The notes below the pieces were generated by a model, which did not search any database, was not told the origin of the DNA, and saw only the letters and a program-made list of their open reading frames with translations. 64,000 bases of DNA, from the NCBI RefSeq assembly GCF_025808395.1, contig NZ_CP075524.1:1426001-1490000 (forward strand), in the 5' to 3' direction. The stretch is from Microcella sp. GTDB lineage: Bacteria; Actinomycetota; Actinomycetes; Actinomycetales; Microbacteriaceae. Every line of letters begins with the position of its first letter. Position 1 is the stretch's first letter. The position numbers and the translations under genes are program-made. Positions 56,643 to 64,000 of this stretch are shown one piece after another.

Positions 56643-59336
56643 ATGAGAATCGGGGGATTCGTGCTGAACTTGCGTGCAATTGGGGTGTCGACCGTGCTCG
56701 CCGTTGTGGTGACGGGTCTCGCGGGCGTGCCCGCGGCGGGTACTGCCGAGTCTGAGTCGTCGTACATCGTCGAGTTGGCGCCCGGCGAGACGCCGTTCGC
56801 CGTCAGCTCAGATGTCGTCGATGAGAGTGCGATCACCGAGACTTTCGACTCGGTGTTGACTGGGTTCGCGGCAGAATTAACGTCGAGCGAGGTCGAAGAC
56901 CTGCGGTCAAGCCCCGGCGTCGTCGCGGTGTATGAAGACCAACCGGTGTCGATCAGCGCGACGCAAGCTGATGCTCCGTGGAACCTCTCGCGGCTCGATC
57001 AGAGCACTCCCCCTGCAGACAACTTCTATACGTACCCCGACACGGCGGGCAGCGGCACGCGCATCTATGTGGTCGACACCGGAATCTCGCCCAATGCATC
57101 GCAATTTGGTTCTCGGCTGTTGCCAGGCATGACGGCCATTCTTGATGGACGGGGCACCGCCGATTGCAACAGCCACGGCACACACGTCGCGGGTATCGCC
57201 GCCAGTACCACCTACGGCGTCGCCAAGCTTGCAAACGTGGTTCCGGTGCGCGTCTTCGGCTGTTCAGGCGAGACCTACACCTCAACAGTTCTTACCGGCC
57301 TCGATTGGATCTTGGCCAACCACCCCTCCGGCGTTCCGGGTATTGTCAACATGAGCTTGGTGTCGGTAGACCCCGTTGCCCCTGGCACGCCCGACCCCCT
57401 CACCAACGCGGTCAACACCATGTCGAACCAGGGCTTCGTCATGGTCGTGGCGGCGGGCAACAGCAATGCTGACGCATGCAACTACACTCCATCGCGTGCC
57501 GCAGACGCGCTGACGGTCGCAGCGACAACCTCGACGGATGCCCGCGCGAGCTACTCGAACTTCGGCACGTGCGTCGACCTCTTTGCTCCCGGCTCATCGA
57601 TCTCGTCACTGCAGTGGAACAACCCGGGCGGCTCGAGTGTCAAGTCGGGCACGTCGATGGCAGCACCGCACGTTGCCGGCATTGTGGCTGTGGGGTGGGG
57701 CATGGCACCGTCATCGACAGCCTCCGCCATCGTGACGCAAGTCATCGGCCAGGCGCTGCCCAACCAGGTCACGAGTCAAGGCCCGGGCTCGACTCGCCTG
57801 CTTTCCTCGCTCACTGCGCTCAACGGCGGGTCGATCACCTACCCCTCGACCACTGGCGCACTCGCAATACTGAAGGCCTATTTCGCAGGCGGAGGCACTT
57901 CTGGACCACTAGGTGCGCCGAGCACCGATTTGCAAACCCTCAGCTGCCCGCAGGGCGCCTCGAACTGTCTGGCGCAATTCGCTGGCGGCCTCATCGTGTG
58001 GAGCTCGCAGTTTGGTGCGTTCTCAATGAACGCTCTCGGGGCGGACTACTACCTAAGTTCAGGGGGAGTTGCCGGTTCTCTTGGATTCCCGACTTCGCAT
58101 TGGGAACCCTTCTCAGCCGGTGGGGTGAGCGGGACGCTGCAGTACTTCCAGAACGGAATGGTGCTGTCATCATCCACGACAGGAACTTTCGCCGTTCTCA
58201 ACGGCGCCATCCGCAACGCCTGGGGCACTACCGGAGGATCCGGCGGAACCCTGGGATGGCCCACCGGCGACCGCATGCCGAGTGGAACCGGGTTTCAGCA
58301 GGCCTTCCAGCGCGGAACAATCTATGAGACCGCGTCAGGCACCGCTGGCGTGCTTTCCGGGGCAATCGCGACGTATTGGACCACGGGGTCCAACGGTCAA
58401 CGCCTCGGATCCCCCACCTCCCAGCCAGGGCCGTGGTCAGCCGGTGGGGTGAGCGGGACGCTGCAGTACTTCCAGAACGGAATGGTGCTGTCATCATCCA
58501 CGACAGGAACTTTCGCCGTTCTCAACGGCGCCATCCGCAACGCCTGGGGCACTACCGGAGGATCCGGCGGAACCCTGGGATGGCCCACCGGCGACCGCAT
58601 GCCGAGTGGAACCGGGTTTCAGCAGGCCTTCCAGCGCGGAACAATCTATGAGACCGCGTCAGGCACCGCTGGCGTGCTTTCCGGGGCAATCGCGACGTAT
58701 TGGACCACGGGGTCCAACGGTCAACGCCTCGGATCCCCCACCTCCCAGCCAGGGCCGTGGTCAGCCGGTGGGGTGAGCGGGACGCTGCAGTACTTCCAGA
58801 ACGGAATGGTGCTGTCATCATCCACGACAGGAACTTTCGCCGTTCTCAACGGCGCCATCCGCAACGCCTGGGGCACTACCGGAGGATCCGGCGGAACCCT
58901 GGGATGGCCCACCGGCGACCGCATGCCGAGTGGAACCGGGTTTCAGCAGGCCTTCCAGCGCGGAACAATCTATGAGACCGCGTCAGGCACCGCTGGCGTG
59001 CTTTCCGGGGCAATCGCGACGTATTGGACCACGGGGTCCAACGGTCAACGCCTCGGATCCCCCACCTCCCAGCCAGGGCCGTGGTCAGCCGGTGGGGTGA
59101 GCGGGACGCTGCAGTACTTCCAGAACGGAATGGTGCTGTCATCATCCACGACAGGAACTTTCGCCGTTCTCAACGGCGCCATCCGCAACGCCTGGGGCAC
59201 TACCGGAGGATCCGGCGGAACCCTGGGATGGCCCACCGGCGACCAAGAATCACGGGCAGACGGGCTGATGCAGCAATTCCAAAGAGGATTCGTATTGCTC
59301 CCGTCCGGCGGAGGAACCGCAATAATCGGATCCTGA
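56643..59336 (+). CDS. Secreted S8 (subtilisin-like) serine protease with LGFP repeats
   Basis: An 897-residue extracellular protein. Signal peptide (about 1-38), then an I9-type propeptide (SSYIVELAPGETPF to VVAVYEDQPVSI), and an S8 catalytic domain. The triad is Asp145 in YVVDTGISP, His178 in SHGTHVAGIA and Ser338 in SGTSMAAPH. From about residue 410 to the end lie LGFP-type repeats (LGxP motifs in ...GTLGWPTGD, QRLGSPTSQP), known to bind peptidoglycan/arabinogalactan-type walls. Three 108-residue double repeats are identical at DNA level. The ATG at 56643 is taken; a GTG at 56661 after GGGGGA is the alternative. Confidence 0.9.
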   Translation: MRIGGFVLNLRAIGVSTVLAVVVTGLAGVPAAGTAESESSYIVELAPGETPFAVSSDVVDESAITETFDSVLTGFAAELTSSEVEDLRSSPGVVAVYEDQPVSISATQADAPWNLSRLDQSTPPADNFYTYPDTAGSGTRIYVVDTGISPNASQFGSRLLPGMTAILDGRGTADCNSHGTHVAGIAASTTYGVAKLANVVPVRVFGCSGETYTSTVLTGLDWILANHPSGVPGIVNMSLVSVDPVAPGTPDPLTNAVNTMSNQGFVMVVAAGNSNADACNYTPSRAADALTVAATTSTDARASYSNFGTCVDLFAPGSSISSLQWNNPGGSSVKSGTSMAAPHVAGIVAVGWGMAPSSTASAIVTQVIGQALPNQVTSQGPGSTRLLSSLTALNGGSITYPSTTGALAILKAYFAGGGTSGPLGAPSTDLQTLSCPQGASNCLAQFAGGLIVWSSQFGAFSMNALGADYYLSSGGVAGSLGFPTSHWEPFSAGGVSGTLQYFQNGMVLSSSTTGTFAVLNGAIRNAWGTTGGSGGTLGWPTGDRMPSGTGFQQAFQRGTIYETASGTAGVLSGAIATYWTTGSNGQRLGSPTSQPGPWSAGGVSGTLQYFQNGMVLSSSTTGTFAVLNGAIRNAWGTTGGSGGTLGWPTGDRMPSGTGFQQAFQRGTIYETASGTAGVLSGAIATYWTTGSNGQRLGSPTSQPGPWSAGGVSGTLQYFQNGMVLSSSTTGTFAVLNGAIRNAWGTTGGSGGTLGWPTGDRMPSGTGFQQAFQRGTIYETASGTAGVLSGAIATYWTTGSNGQRLGSPTSQPGPWSAGGVSGTLQYFQNGMVLSSSTTGTFAVLNGAIRNAWGTTGGSGGTLGWPTGDQESRADGLMQQFQRGFVLLPSGGGTAIIGS
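58113..59244 (+). repeat. 324-bp perfect tandem repeat (3.5 copies)
   Basis: Units start at 58113, 58437 and 58761; a partial fourth runs from 59085 to 59244. Within the sequence shown the three full units are identical to the base. Each encodes 108 residues, i.e. two LGFP modules. Such identity over 1.1 kb means very recent expansion or ongoing gene conversion, and copy number may vary between isolates or be collapsed in assemblies. Confidence 0.95.
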
Positions 59337-59501
59337 CGAGTGCTCGTGCGCGATAGCCAGGGCGCCATCTGTCAGCTGCGAGTGTACGATCGCAGGACTT
59401 GTGGAGTTTGTCACCAAGTCCCCCGCGGCTTGATGGACCTCAGTCGGTTCCTCTATAACAAGTACGTGCAAGCGCAGGGGAAGCTCAAGTAGCCTCACGT
59501 C

Positions 59502-60680
59502 ATGACCTTCTCTGCGCTCGCCAGCGACTTCTACGGCTTCGAAGCGCTGCTCGCCGACCATGAGCAAGAGGCACTCGTGCGCTTGCGCACCTTTCTCGAG
59601 GCAGACGTCAAGCCGGTGGTGAACGACTACTGGGAGCGCGCAGAGTTTCCGCGCGAGATTCTGCCCGGCCTGCACCAGCAGCAGGTGTTCGGCAACCTGT
59701 GGGAAGAAACCAAAGCGGGTGACTACAGCGCCGTCTACGGCGGCTGGACGGCGCTCGAGATGGCCAGGGTCGACGCGAGCGTCGCCACCTACGTGGGGGT
59801 TCAGAACGGCCTGGCCATGGGGTCGATCGGCGTCGCAGGCTCGCCCGAGCAGCGCGCCGAATGGCTGCCGAAGTTGAAGAGCGGCGAGATCATCGGCGCC
59901 TTCGGGCTCACCGAGCCGCTCTCGGGCAGCGACTCGGCGCAGGGTCTGCGCACCACCGCCACCCGCGACGGCGACGAGTGGGTGCTCAACGGCAGCAAGC
60001 GCTGGATCGGCAACGCCACCTTCAGCGACATCACGATCATCTGGGCGAAGAGCACCGAAGACGGTCAGGTGAAGGGCTTCATCGTTCCGACGAGCACGCC
60101 CGGCTACAGCGCCACCAAGATCGAGCGCAAGCAGGCGCTGCGCATCGTGCAGAACGCCGACATCACGCTCGAGAACGTGCGCGTGCCCGAATCGCTCCGG
60201 CTGCAGAACGCGAACTCGTTTCGCGACACCGCGGCCGTGCTGCGCCTGACGCGTGCCGAAGTGGCTTGGGCAGCCGTCGGCACCTCGATCGGCGCCTACG
60301 AGGCCGCCGTCGAGTATGCGAAGACTCGCGAGCAGTTCGGCAAGCCCATCGCGAGCCACCAGCTCGTGCAAGACCTGCTCAGCCGCAGCCTCGGCAACAT
60401 CACCGCGAGCATCGCCCTGTGCACTCGCGTGTCGCAGATGCTCGACGACGGCGTGCAGCGCGACGAGCACGCCTCACTCGCGAAAGCCTTCGCCACGACG
60501 GCCATGCGCGAGACGGTGAGCCTGTGCCGCGAAGCGCTCGGCGGCAACGGCATCGTGCTCGACTACGACGTGGCGCGTTTTCACGCCGACGCCGAAGCGC
60601 TCTACAGCTATGAGGGCACGCGCGAGATGAACAGCCTCATCGTCGGCCGGGCCATCACCGGCGTCGGCGCGTTCGTCTAG
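59502..60680 (+). CDS. Acyl-CoA dehydrogenase (glutaryl-CoA dehydrogenase-like)
   Basis: A 392-residue flavoenzyme that forms the trans-2-enoyl-CoA. Family motifs are FGLTEPLSGSDSAQGLRTTA (FAD/substrate loop), WIGNATFSDITIIWAK and EQFGKPIASHQLVQDLLSR. The catalytic Glu371 is in YSYEGTREMNSLIVGRAITG, the placement typical of glutaryl-CoA dehydrogenases. The WIGNA and ESLRLQNA parts also fit that group, but short-chain substrates cannot be ruled out. It stands alone; convergent with the cupin gene. Confidence 0.88.
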   Translation: MTFSALASDFYGFEALLADHEQEALVRLRTFLEADVKPVVNDYWERAEFPREILPGLHQQQVFGNLWEETKAGDYSAVYGGWTALEMARVDASVATYVGVQNGLAMGSIGVAGSPEQRAEWLPKLKSGEIIGAFGLTEPLSGSDSAQGLRTTATRDGDEWVLNGSKRWIGNATFSDITIIWAKSTEDGQVKGFIVPTSTPGYSATKIERKQALRIVQNADITLENVRVPESLRLQNANSFRDTAAVLRLTRAEVAWAAVGTSIGAYEAAVEYAKTREQFGKPIASHQLVQDLLSRSLGNITASIALCTRVSQMLDDGVQRDEHASLAKAFATTAMRETVSLCREALGGNGIVLDYDVARFHADAEALYSYEGTREMNSLIVGRAITGVGAFV

Positions 60681-60692
60681 AGGCGGGCGTGG

Positions 60693-61211
60693 TCAGGCGT
60701 CGTCCCAGCTGAAGTCGACGCGCTCGTTGGGCATCGGCATGCGGAACTTGTCGGGGTTCTCTCGGTCGTAGCCGGGAGTCTTGGCGTTGAGCAGAAACAT
60801 GCGGTCGGCCGTGATGCGAAACGAGTGCCACACCCCGGCCGGTATCAGCAGCCCGGCCCAACCTTCGCGAATCGACACCAGGTCGTGCAGTTCGAGAACG
60901 CCCGATGTGGGGCTGTCGGGCCGACCGTCGAACAGTGCGACGCGCGCTGCGCCTTCCAGCAGCACATAGCGGTCGGTCGTCTGCCGGTGCTCGTACCATT
61001 CTTCGCGCTTGCTCGGGTCGTCGTTCGCCACCACGTAGAGGTGCTCGATCGGTTCAGTGAACATGCCCGACCACCGCTCATTGTGCAGTTCGGTGAGGCC
61101 GCCATAGGTGTAGCCGACGGTCGGAAACCTCGACACGATCACCCCATCGATGGTGGTCGTGCGATTCTCAGGCCCGTGATCGGGGCCTGGAGCATCCCGC
61201 GTCGCGTCCAC
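60693..61211 (-). CDS. Cupin/RmlC-like sugar epimerase homologue
   Basis: A 172-residue protein of the dTDP-4-dehydrorhamnose 3,5-epimerase superfamily. Cupin strands are seen in DGVIVSRFPTVGYTYGGLTELHNERWSG and LIPAGVWHSFRITADRMFLLNAKTPGYDRENPDKFRMP. The H-xxx-D pair of true RmlC enzymes is not obvious, so it may bind a sugar or act as a 3- or 5-epimerase only. The start is uncertain: GTG at 61211 keeps the full N-terminal strand, GTG at 61142 would shorten it. It precedes two polymerase-like genes and probably belongs to surface-polysaccharide synthesis. Confidence 0.7.
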   Translation of the reverse strand: MDATRDAPGPDHGPENRTTTIDGVIVSRFPTVGYTYGGLTELHNERWSGMFTEPIEHLYVVANDDPSKREEWYEHRQTTDRYVLLEGAARVALFDGRPDSPTSGVLELHDLVSIREGWAGLLIPAGVWHSFRITADRMFLLNAKTPGYDRENPDKFRMPMPNERVDFSWDDA

Positions 61212-61312
61212 AGAGCCCCGTTCTCCTGAGCGCACCGTGCGCCCCCGAGCTCTACGGTACAAGCCGCGAGGCCGGGAGGCTCGACGAAGCACGCGCGACT
61301 AGGCTGAAAGCT

Positions 61313-62626
61313 ATGTCTTGGCTTCGCGATCCGCGCGTCGCGCTCGCGGCCCTGACCCTCTTCACGCTGCTGGCGGGCGACGCCTGGCGCAACCTGATCA
61401 GCTGGTACGGGTGGGGTGCGCTCGTGGTGCTGCTGCTCATCGGCTGGGTGGTGGTCGCTGTGCGTCACCGCATCGACCTGCGCCGCGTGCCCATCGCGCT
61501 CGCCACGTTCGTCGCGATCGTGACTCTGTCGATCGGCTGGTCGGCGTACCCGCTCTCGACCGCCTTGGGCGTGGCCGCCACCGTCGCCACGGTCTTCGTC
61601 GCGATCGTCATGGCGCACACCGTCGAGCTGTCGCAGCTGGTGCGGGCCCTCGGCGTCGCCCTGCGCTGGATTCTGGGCCTGTCGCTCGTGTTCGAGTTCG
61701 TGGTCGCCGCGTTCATCGGCCGACCGGTGCTGCCCCTGTGGGTCGAGTATGACGGCGAGGTGCCGCGCGCCTTCTACTGGTCTCGCGCTCTGCTGTTCGA
61801 GGGCGGGCGCATTCAGGGCATTCCTGGCAATGCCAATCTGCTGGCGTTCGCGGCCCTGCTGGGCGTCATCGTGTTCGGCATCCAGTTGGCCGACCGCCGC
61901 ATCGGCAGGGCGGCCGGCTGGGGCTGGATCACGGTGTCGGTGCTCACGCTCGTGCTCACCGCGTCGGCGACGGTCGTGCTGTGCGCGGTGGGTGCAGCGC
62001 TCGCGTGGGCACTCATCATGCTCGCCCGCCGCATGCGGCCCACCCGCCGCTGGATTCTCTATGTGGGCACGACGATCACGACGACGGCTCTGCTGACGGC
62101 AGCCTGGCTGCTGCGGTATGACCTGCTCGAGTTGCTGGGGCGCAGCGACGATCTGACGGGTCGCCTCGGCATCTGGGATGCGGTCGAAGGGCTCATCCGT
62201 GAACGCCCCGTGTTCGGCTGGGGCTGGGTGGGCTACTGGCCGCCCTGGGAAGAGCCGTTCACCGATCTCGCGATCATCGACGACGTCACCTACCTGCAGG
62301 CGCACAACGCCTGGCTCGACGTGATGCTGCAGGTGGGGCTGGTCGGCGTGGTCGTCTTCGCGATTCTGGTCGTCACGACGGGGCTGCGGGCGCTGTCGTG
62401 GTCGGTGGATGCTCCGCTCGGCGACTTCGCCCCCACTCCCGCGCTGCGCTTGTTCTCGGGGTTGCTCTTCGTGGTGCTGCTCGTGCACAGCCTGGCCGAG
62501 TCGCGACTGCTCATCGAGGCAGGCCTGCTGCTGCTGTGCTTCTTGGCGGTGACGACGCGCTTGCGCGGCGTGACCGTGTCGACCCTCACGAGCCCGCGCG
62601 AGGCTGCGTCGGCGGAGTCACGATGA
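61313..62626 (+). CDS. O-antigen ligase/polymerase-like membrane protein (first of two)
   Basis: A 437-residue polytopic protein with about ten to twelve helices and a large periplasmic-side loop before RERPVFGWGWVGYWPP, the Wzy/WaaL-type motif (Wzy_C). Its Arg-rich loop (LLRYDLLELLGRSDDLTGRLGIWDA) is typical. It likely polymerises or ligates a surface polysaccharide. Its stop overlaps the next gene start by 4 bp. Confidence 0.82.
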   Translation: MSWLRDPRVALAALTLFTLLAGDAWRNLISWYGWGALVVLLLIGWVVVAVRHRIDLRRVPIALATFVAIVTLSIGWSAYPLSTALGVAATVATVFVAIVMAHTVELSQLVRALGVALRWILGLSLVFEFVVAAFIGRPVLPLWVEYDGEVPRAFYWSRALLFEGGRIQGIPGNANLLAFAALLGVIVFGIQLADRRIGRAAGWGWITVSVLTLVLTASATVVLCAVGAALAWALIMLARRMRPTRRWILYVGTTITTTALLTAAWLLRYDLLELLGRSDDLTGRLGIWDAVEGLIRERPVFGWGWVGYWPPWEEPFTDLAIIDDVTYLQAHNAWLDVMLQVGLVGVVVFAILVVTTGLRALSWSVDAPLGDFAPTPALRLFSGLLFVVLLVHSLAESRLLIEAGLLLLCFLAVTTRLRGVTVSTLTSPREAASAESR

Positions 62627-63873
62627 TCGCGGCGTCGAGAGCGATTCTCGGCTCGCCCCGCTTCACCAACGCCCTCACCGAGGCGATTATCGGGGTCGCG
62701 CTGGCGGCGTTCGCGGTGCGGGCGATGCTCGGCTGGCCGGGCAGCATCGCCGTGCTGTCTGGCCTCGTCGTGCTGGCCGCGCTGAGCCTGGCCGCGCAGC
62801 CCGAGCGGGTCGAGTGGCGCGGCGTGCTGCCGATCTCGCTCATCGCGCTCTTCTCGCTCATGACGGTGAGCCTCATCTGGAGCCAGTACACCCTGGCGAC
62901 GGTGGGGGGCGTCGCCTACGCCCTCGCCTACGGCTTTCTCGGCGTGTACATCGCGCTCGTGCGCGACCTCATTCAGCTGGTGCGCGCCGTCGGCAACGCT
63001 CTGCGGGTGATTCTGTCGGTGTCGTTCGTGCTCGAGATTCTCAGCGGGCTCATCTTCGACACCTCGTTCTTGTGGATCGGCATCACGGGCGATCTCGGCG
63101 TCGGCGGCCCCGTGCAAGGTCTGGCCGGTTCACGCAACGCCTTCGCCTTTCTCGGCGCCCTCGCCGTGCTGAGCTTCTGGATCGAATACCGCACGCGCTC
63201 TGTCTCGCGCGGCGTGACGGCCTTCTCGCTCACGCTCGCGGGGGCCACCATCGTGTTCGCGCAGTCGCCCGTCTCGCTGCTCGTGCTCGCTGCCGTGCTC
63301 GTCGTGGGTCTCGCCCTCGTCGTCATCCGTCGGCAAAAGCCGATCGCGCGTCGCGCCACGCAGAGCGTCATGCTCGTGTCGGTGCTGGTACTGGGAGTGC
63401 TGTCGTGGCTGTTCCGCGGCCCCATCGTCGGGTTCGTCGGAGCCGCTGCCGACGTCGAGGCTCGCACGAGCGTGTGGTCTGAAGTGGGCGACCTGGTGGC
63501 GCAGCAACCTGTGCTCGGCTGGGGTTGGGTGGGCATCTGGCCGACGCGAGTGTTTCCGTTCTCGAGCGTCGACTCGATCAGCGGGCGGGACGCCGCATCG
63601 GCCCTCAACGCCTACGCCGACATCTGGTTGCAGTTGGGGCTTGTGGGTCTCATCATGCTGCTCGCGTCGCTGGGGCTTGCCTTCATGCGGGCCTGGCTCG
63701 TGGCGACCGACCGCCGTAGCACCGTGTATGTGTGGCCGGCGCTGACGCTCGTGCTGCTTGCGACGGTGAGCATGACCGAGAGCTACCTTCTCTTCGAAGC
63801 CGGGCTGTTGCTCTTTGTGACGTCTGCTTTCGCGGCTGCACGCAATCGCTCGTGGCGCGGGCGTTTCGACTGA
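62623..63873 (+). CDS. O-antigen ligase/polymerase-like membrane protein (second)
   Basis: A 416-residue paralogue of the previous protein, with QQPVLGWGWVGIWPTRVFPFSS matching its Wzy_C motif and ARTSVWSEVGDLV the preceding segment. ATG at 62623 overlaps the previous stop. The two share the same layout, so they arose by duplication and have diverged. Together they may form a polymerase/ligase pair, or act on two glycans. Confidence 0.82.
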   Translation: MIAASRAILGSPRFTNALTEAIIGVALAAFAVRAMLGWPGSIAVLSGLVVLAALSLAAQPERVEWRGVLPISLIALFSLMTVSLIWSQYTLATVGGVAYALAYGFLGVYIALVRDLIQLVRAVGNALRVILSVSFVLEILSGLIFDTSFLWIGITGDLGVGGPVQGLAGSRNAFAFLGALAVLSFWIEYRTRSVSRGVTAFSLTLAGATIVFAQSPVSLLVLAAVLVVGLALVVIRRQKPIARRATQSVMLVSVLVLGVLSWLFRGPIVGFVGAAADVEARTSVWSEVGDLVAQQPVLGWGWVGIWPTRVFPFSSVDSISGRDAASALNAYADIWLQLGLVGLIMLLASLGLAFMRAWLVATDRRSTVYVWPALTLVLLATVSMTESYLLFEAGLLLFVTSAFAAARNRSWRGRFD

Positions 63874-63879
63874 AAACCA

Positions 63880-63894
63880 CCGCGCTCGACGCGG
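63880..63894. terminator. Small hairpin between convergent genes
   Basis: CCGCG (63880-63884) and CGCGG (63890-63894) around CTCGA, 6 bp after the second polymerase-like stop and 4 bp before the partial gene's stop. Weak candidate terminator. Confidence 0.3.
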
Positions 63895-63897
63895 CTG

Positions 63898-64000
63898 TCA
63901 GCCGAGCGACTGTTCAAGCGAGCTGATGATCTCGAGCACGTCGCTCTCTACGGAGCCCGTGGGGAACTCGATGATCACCCAGCGTTCGCCAAGAAAGATA
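63898..64000 (-). CDS. 3' end of an unidentified protein gene (partial)
   Basis: The minus strand from the window edge has an open frame of 34 codons ending in TGA at 63898-63900. The end reads FLGERWVIIEFPTGSV, then ESDVLEIISSLEQSLG. It is in the same orientation as manA/galE and convergent with the polymerase-like genes. The fragment is too short to assign; it continues beyond the window. Confidence 0.5.
   Translation of the reverse strand, partial: IFLGERWVIIEFPTGSVESDVLEIISSLEQSLG

Noticed and set aside
58113..59244. The 324-bp repeats as a CRISPR-like array
   Set aside because: Units are coding, contiguous and lack spacers; they encode protein modules.

Overview
The window is a high-GC, gene-dense actinobacterial chromosome segment. 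It carries two WhiB-type Fe-S regulators, MtrA/MtrB/LpqB, PdtaS, SecA, a long hibernation-promoting factor, the DUF58/MoxR/RDD block and an actinobacterial mannose-phosphate block. Gene order parallels, in pieces, that recalled for the Mycobacterium whiB1-pdtaS, secA-hpf-comF-lpqB-mtrB-mtrA, moxR2 and whiB2-manB-manA loci. No mycolic acid genes are seen, and the small DUF proteins look like those of Microbacteriaceae (order Micrococcales). That placement is inference from protein resemblance; no 16S gene is present.

Layout. 1-7.7 kb: a TetR regulator with its operator, the ppsR-ppsA pair (PEP synthase and its bifunctional regulator), a LysE-type exporter, an L-lactate permease, tRNA-Lys(CTT) and a Bcp peroxiredoxin. 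7.7-20.2 kb: a self-contained sugar-catabolic island, by eye of lower GC than its flanks. It encodes an intracellular GH43 glycosidase, two candidate sugar dehydrogenases (SDR and Gfo/Idh/MocA), an SMP-30 lactonase, an enolase-superfamily acid-sugar dehydratase, a fumarylacetoacetase-fold 2-keto-3-deoxy-acid dehydratase and an alpha-ketoglutaric semialdehyde dehydrogenase. It also has an ABC importer without an ATPase and an IclR regulator. Together these make a complete non-phosphorylative (Weimberg-type) pentose pathway to 2-oxoglutarate. A shared 19-bp motif lies in all three divergent or upstream promoter regions.

20.2-35.3 kb: whiB1/pdtaS, a CpaE-like ATPase with an SAF-domain protein, an excisionase-like HTH protein, a repeat-rich gap, secA, hpf, comF and lpqB-mtrB-mtrA. 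35.4-45.1 kb: an envelope block (membrane protein, DUF4129, DUF4350, MoxR, DUF58, SpoIIM-like, RDD) interrupted by an aquaporin, followed by a small relic of an ahcY 3' end and then intact ahcY. 45.1-47.1 kb: a three-gene TetR/membrane-protein islet with a triple palindromic operator. 47.1-56.5 kb: manB, DUF3499, a Rv3259-like protein, DUF5719, a large membrane glycosyltransferase, whiB2, galE and manA, serving nucleotide-sugar supply and cell-envelope glycan assembly. 56.6-64 kb: a secreted subtilisin-like protease with nucleotide-identical LGFP repeats, an acyl-CoA dehydrogenase, a cupin-type sugar epimerase homologue, two overlapping O-antigen-ligase-like membrane proteins, and the 3' end of an unidentified gene.

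Non-coding structure includes a dispersed palindromic repeat (two copies downstream of 26.3 kb and one inside the DUF5719 coding region), a composite inverted-repeat element at 4.4 kb, several stem-loops at gene ends and one between the sugar-binding protein and its permeases. Most genes are packed with 1-14 bp overlaps, so many are probably translationally coupled.
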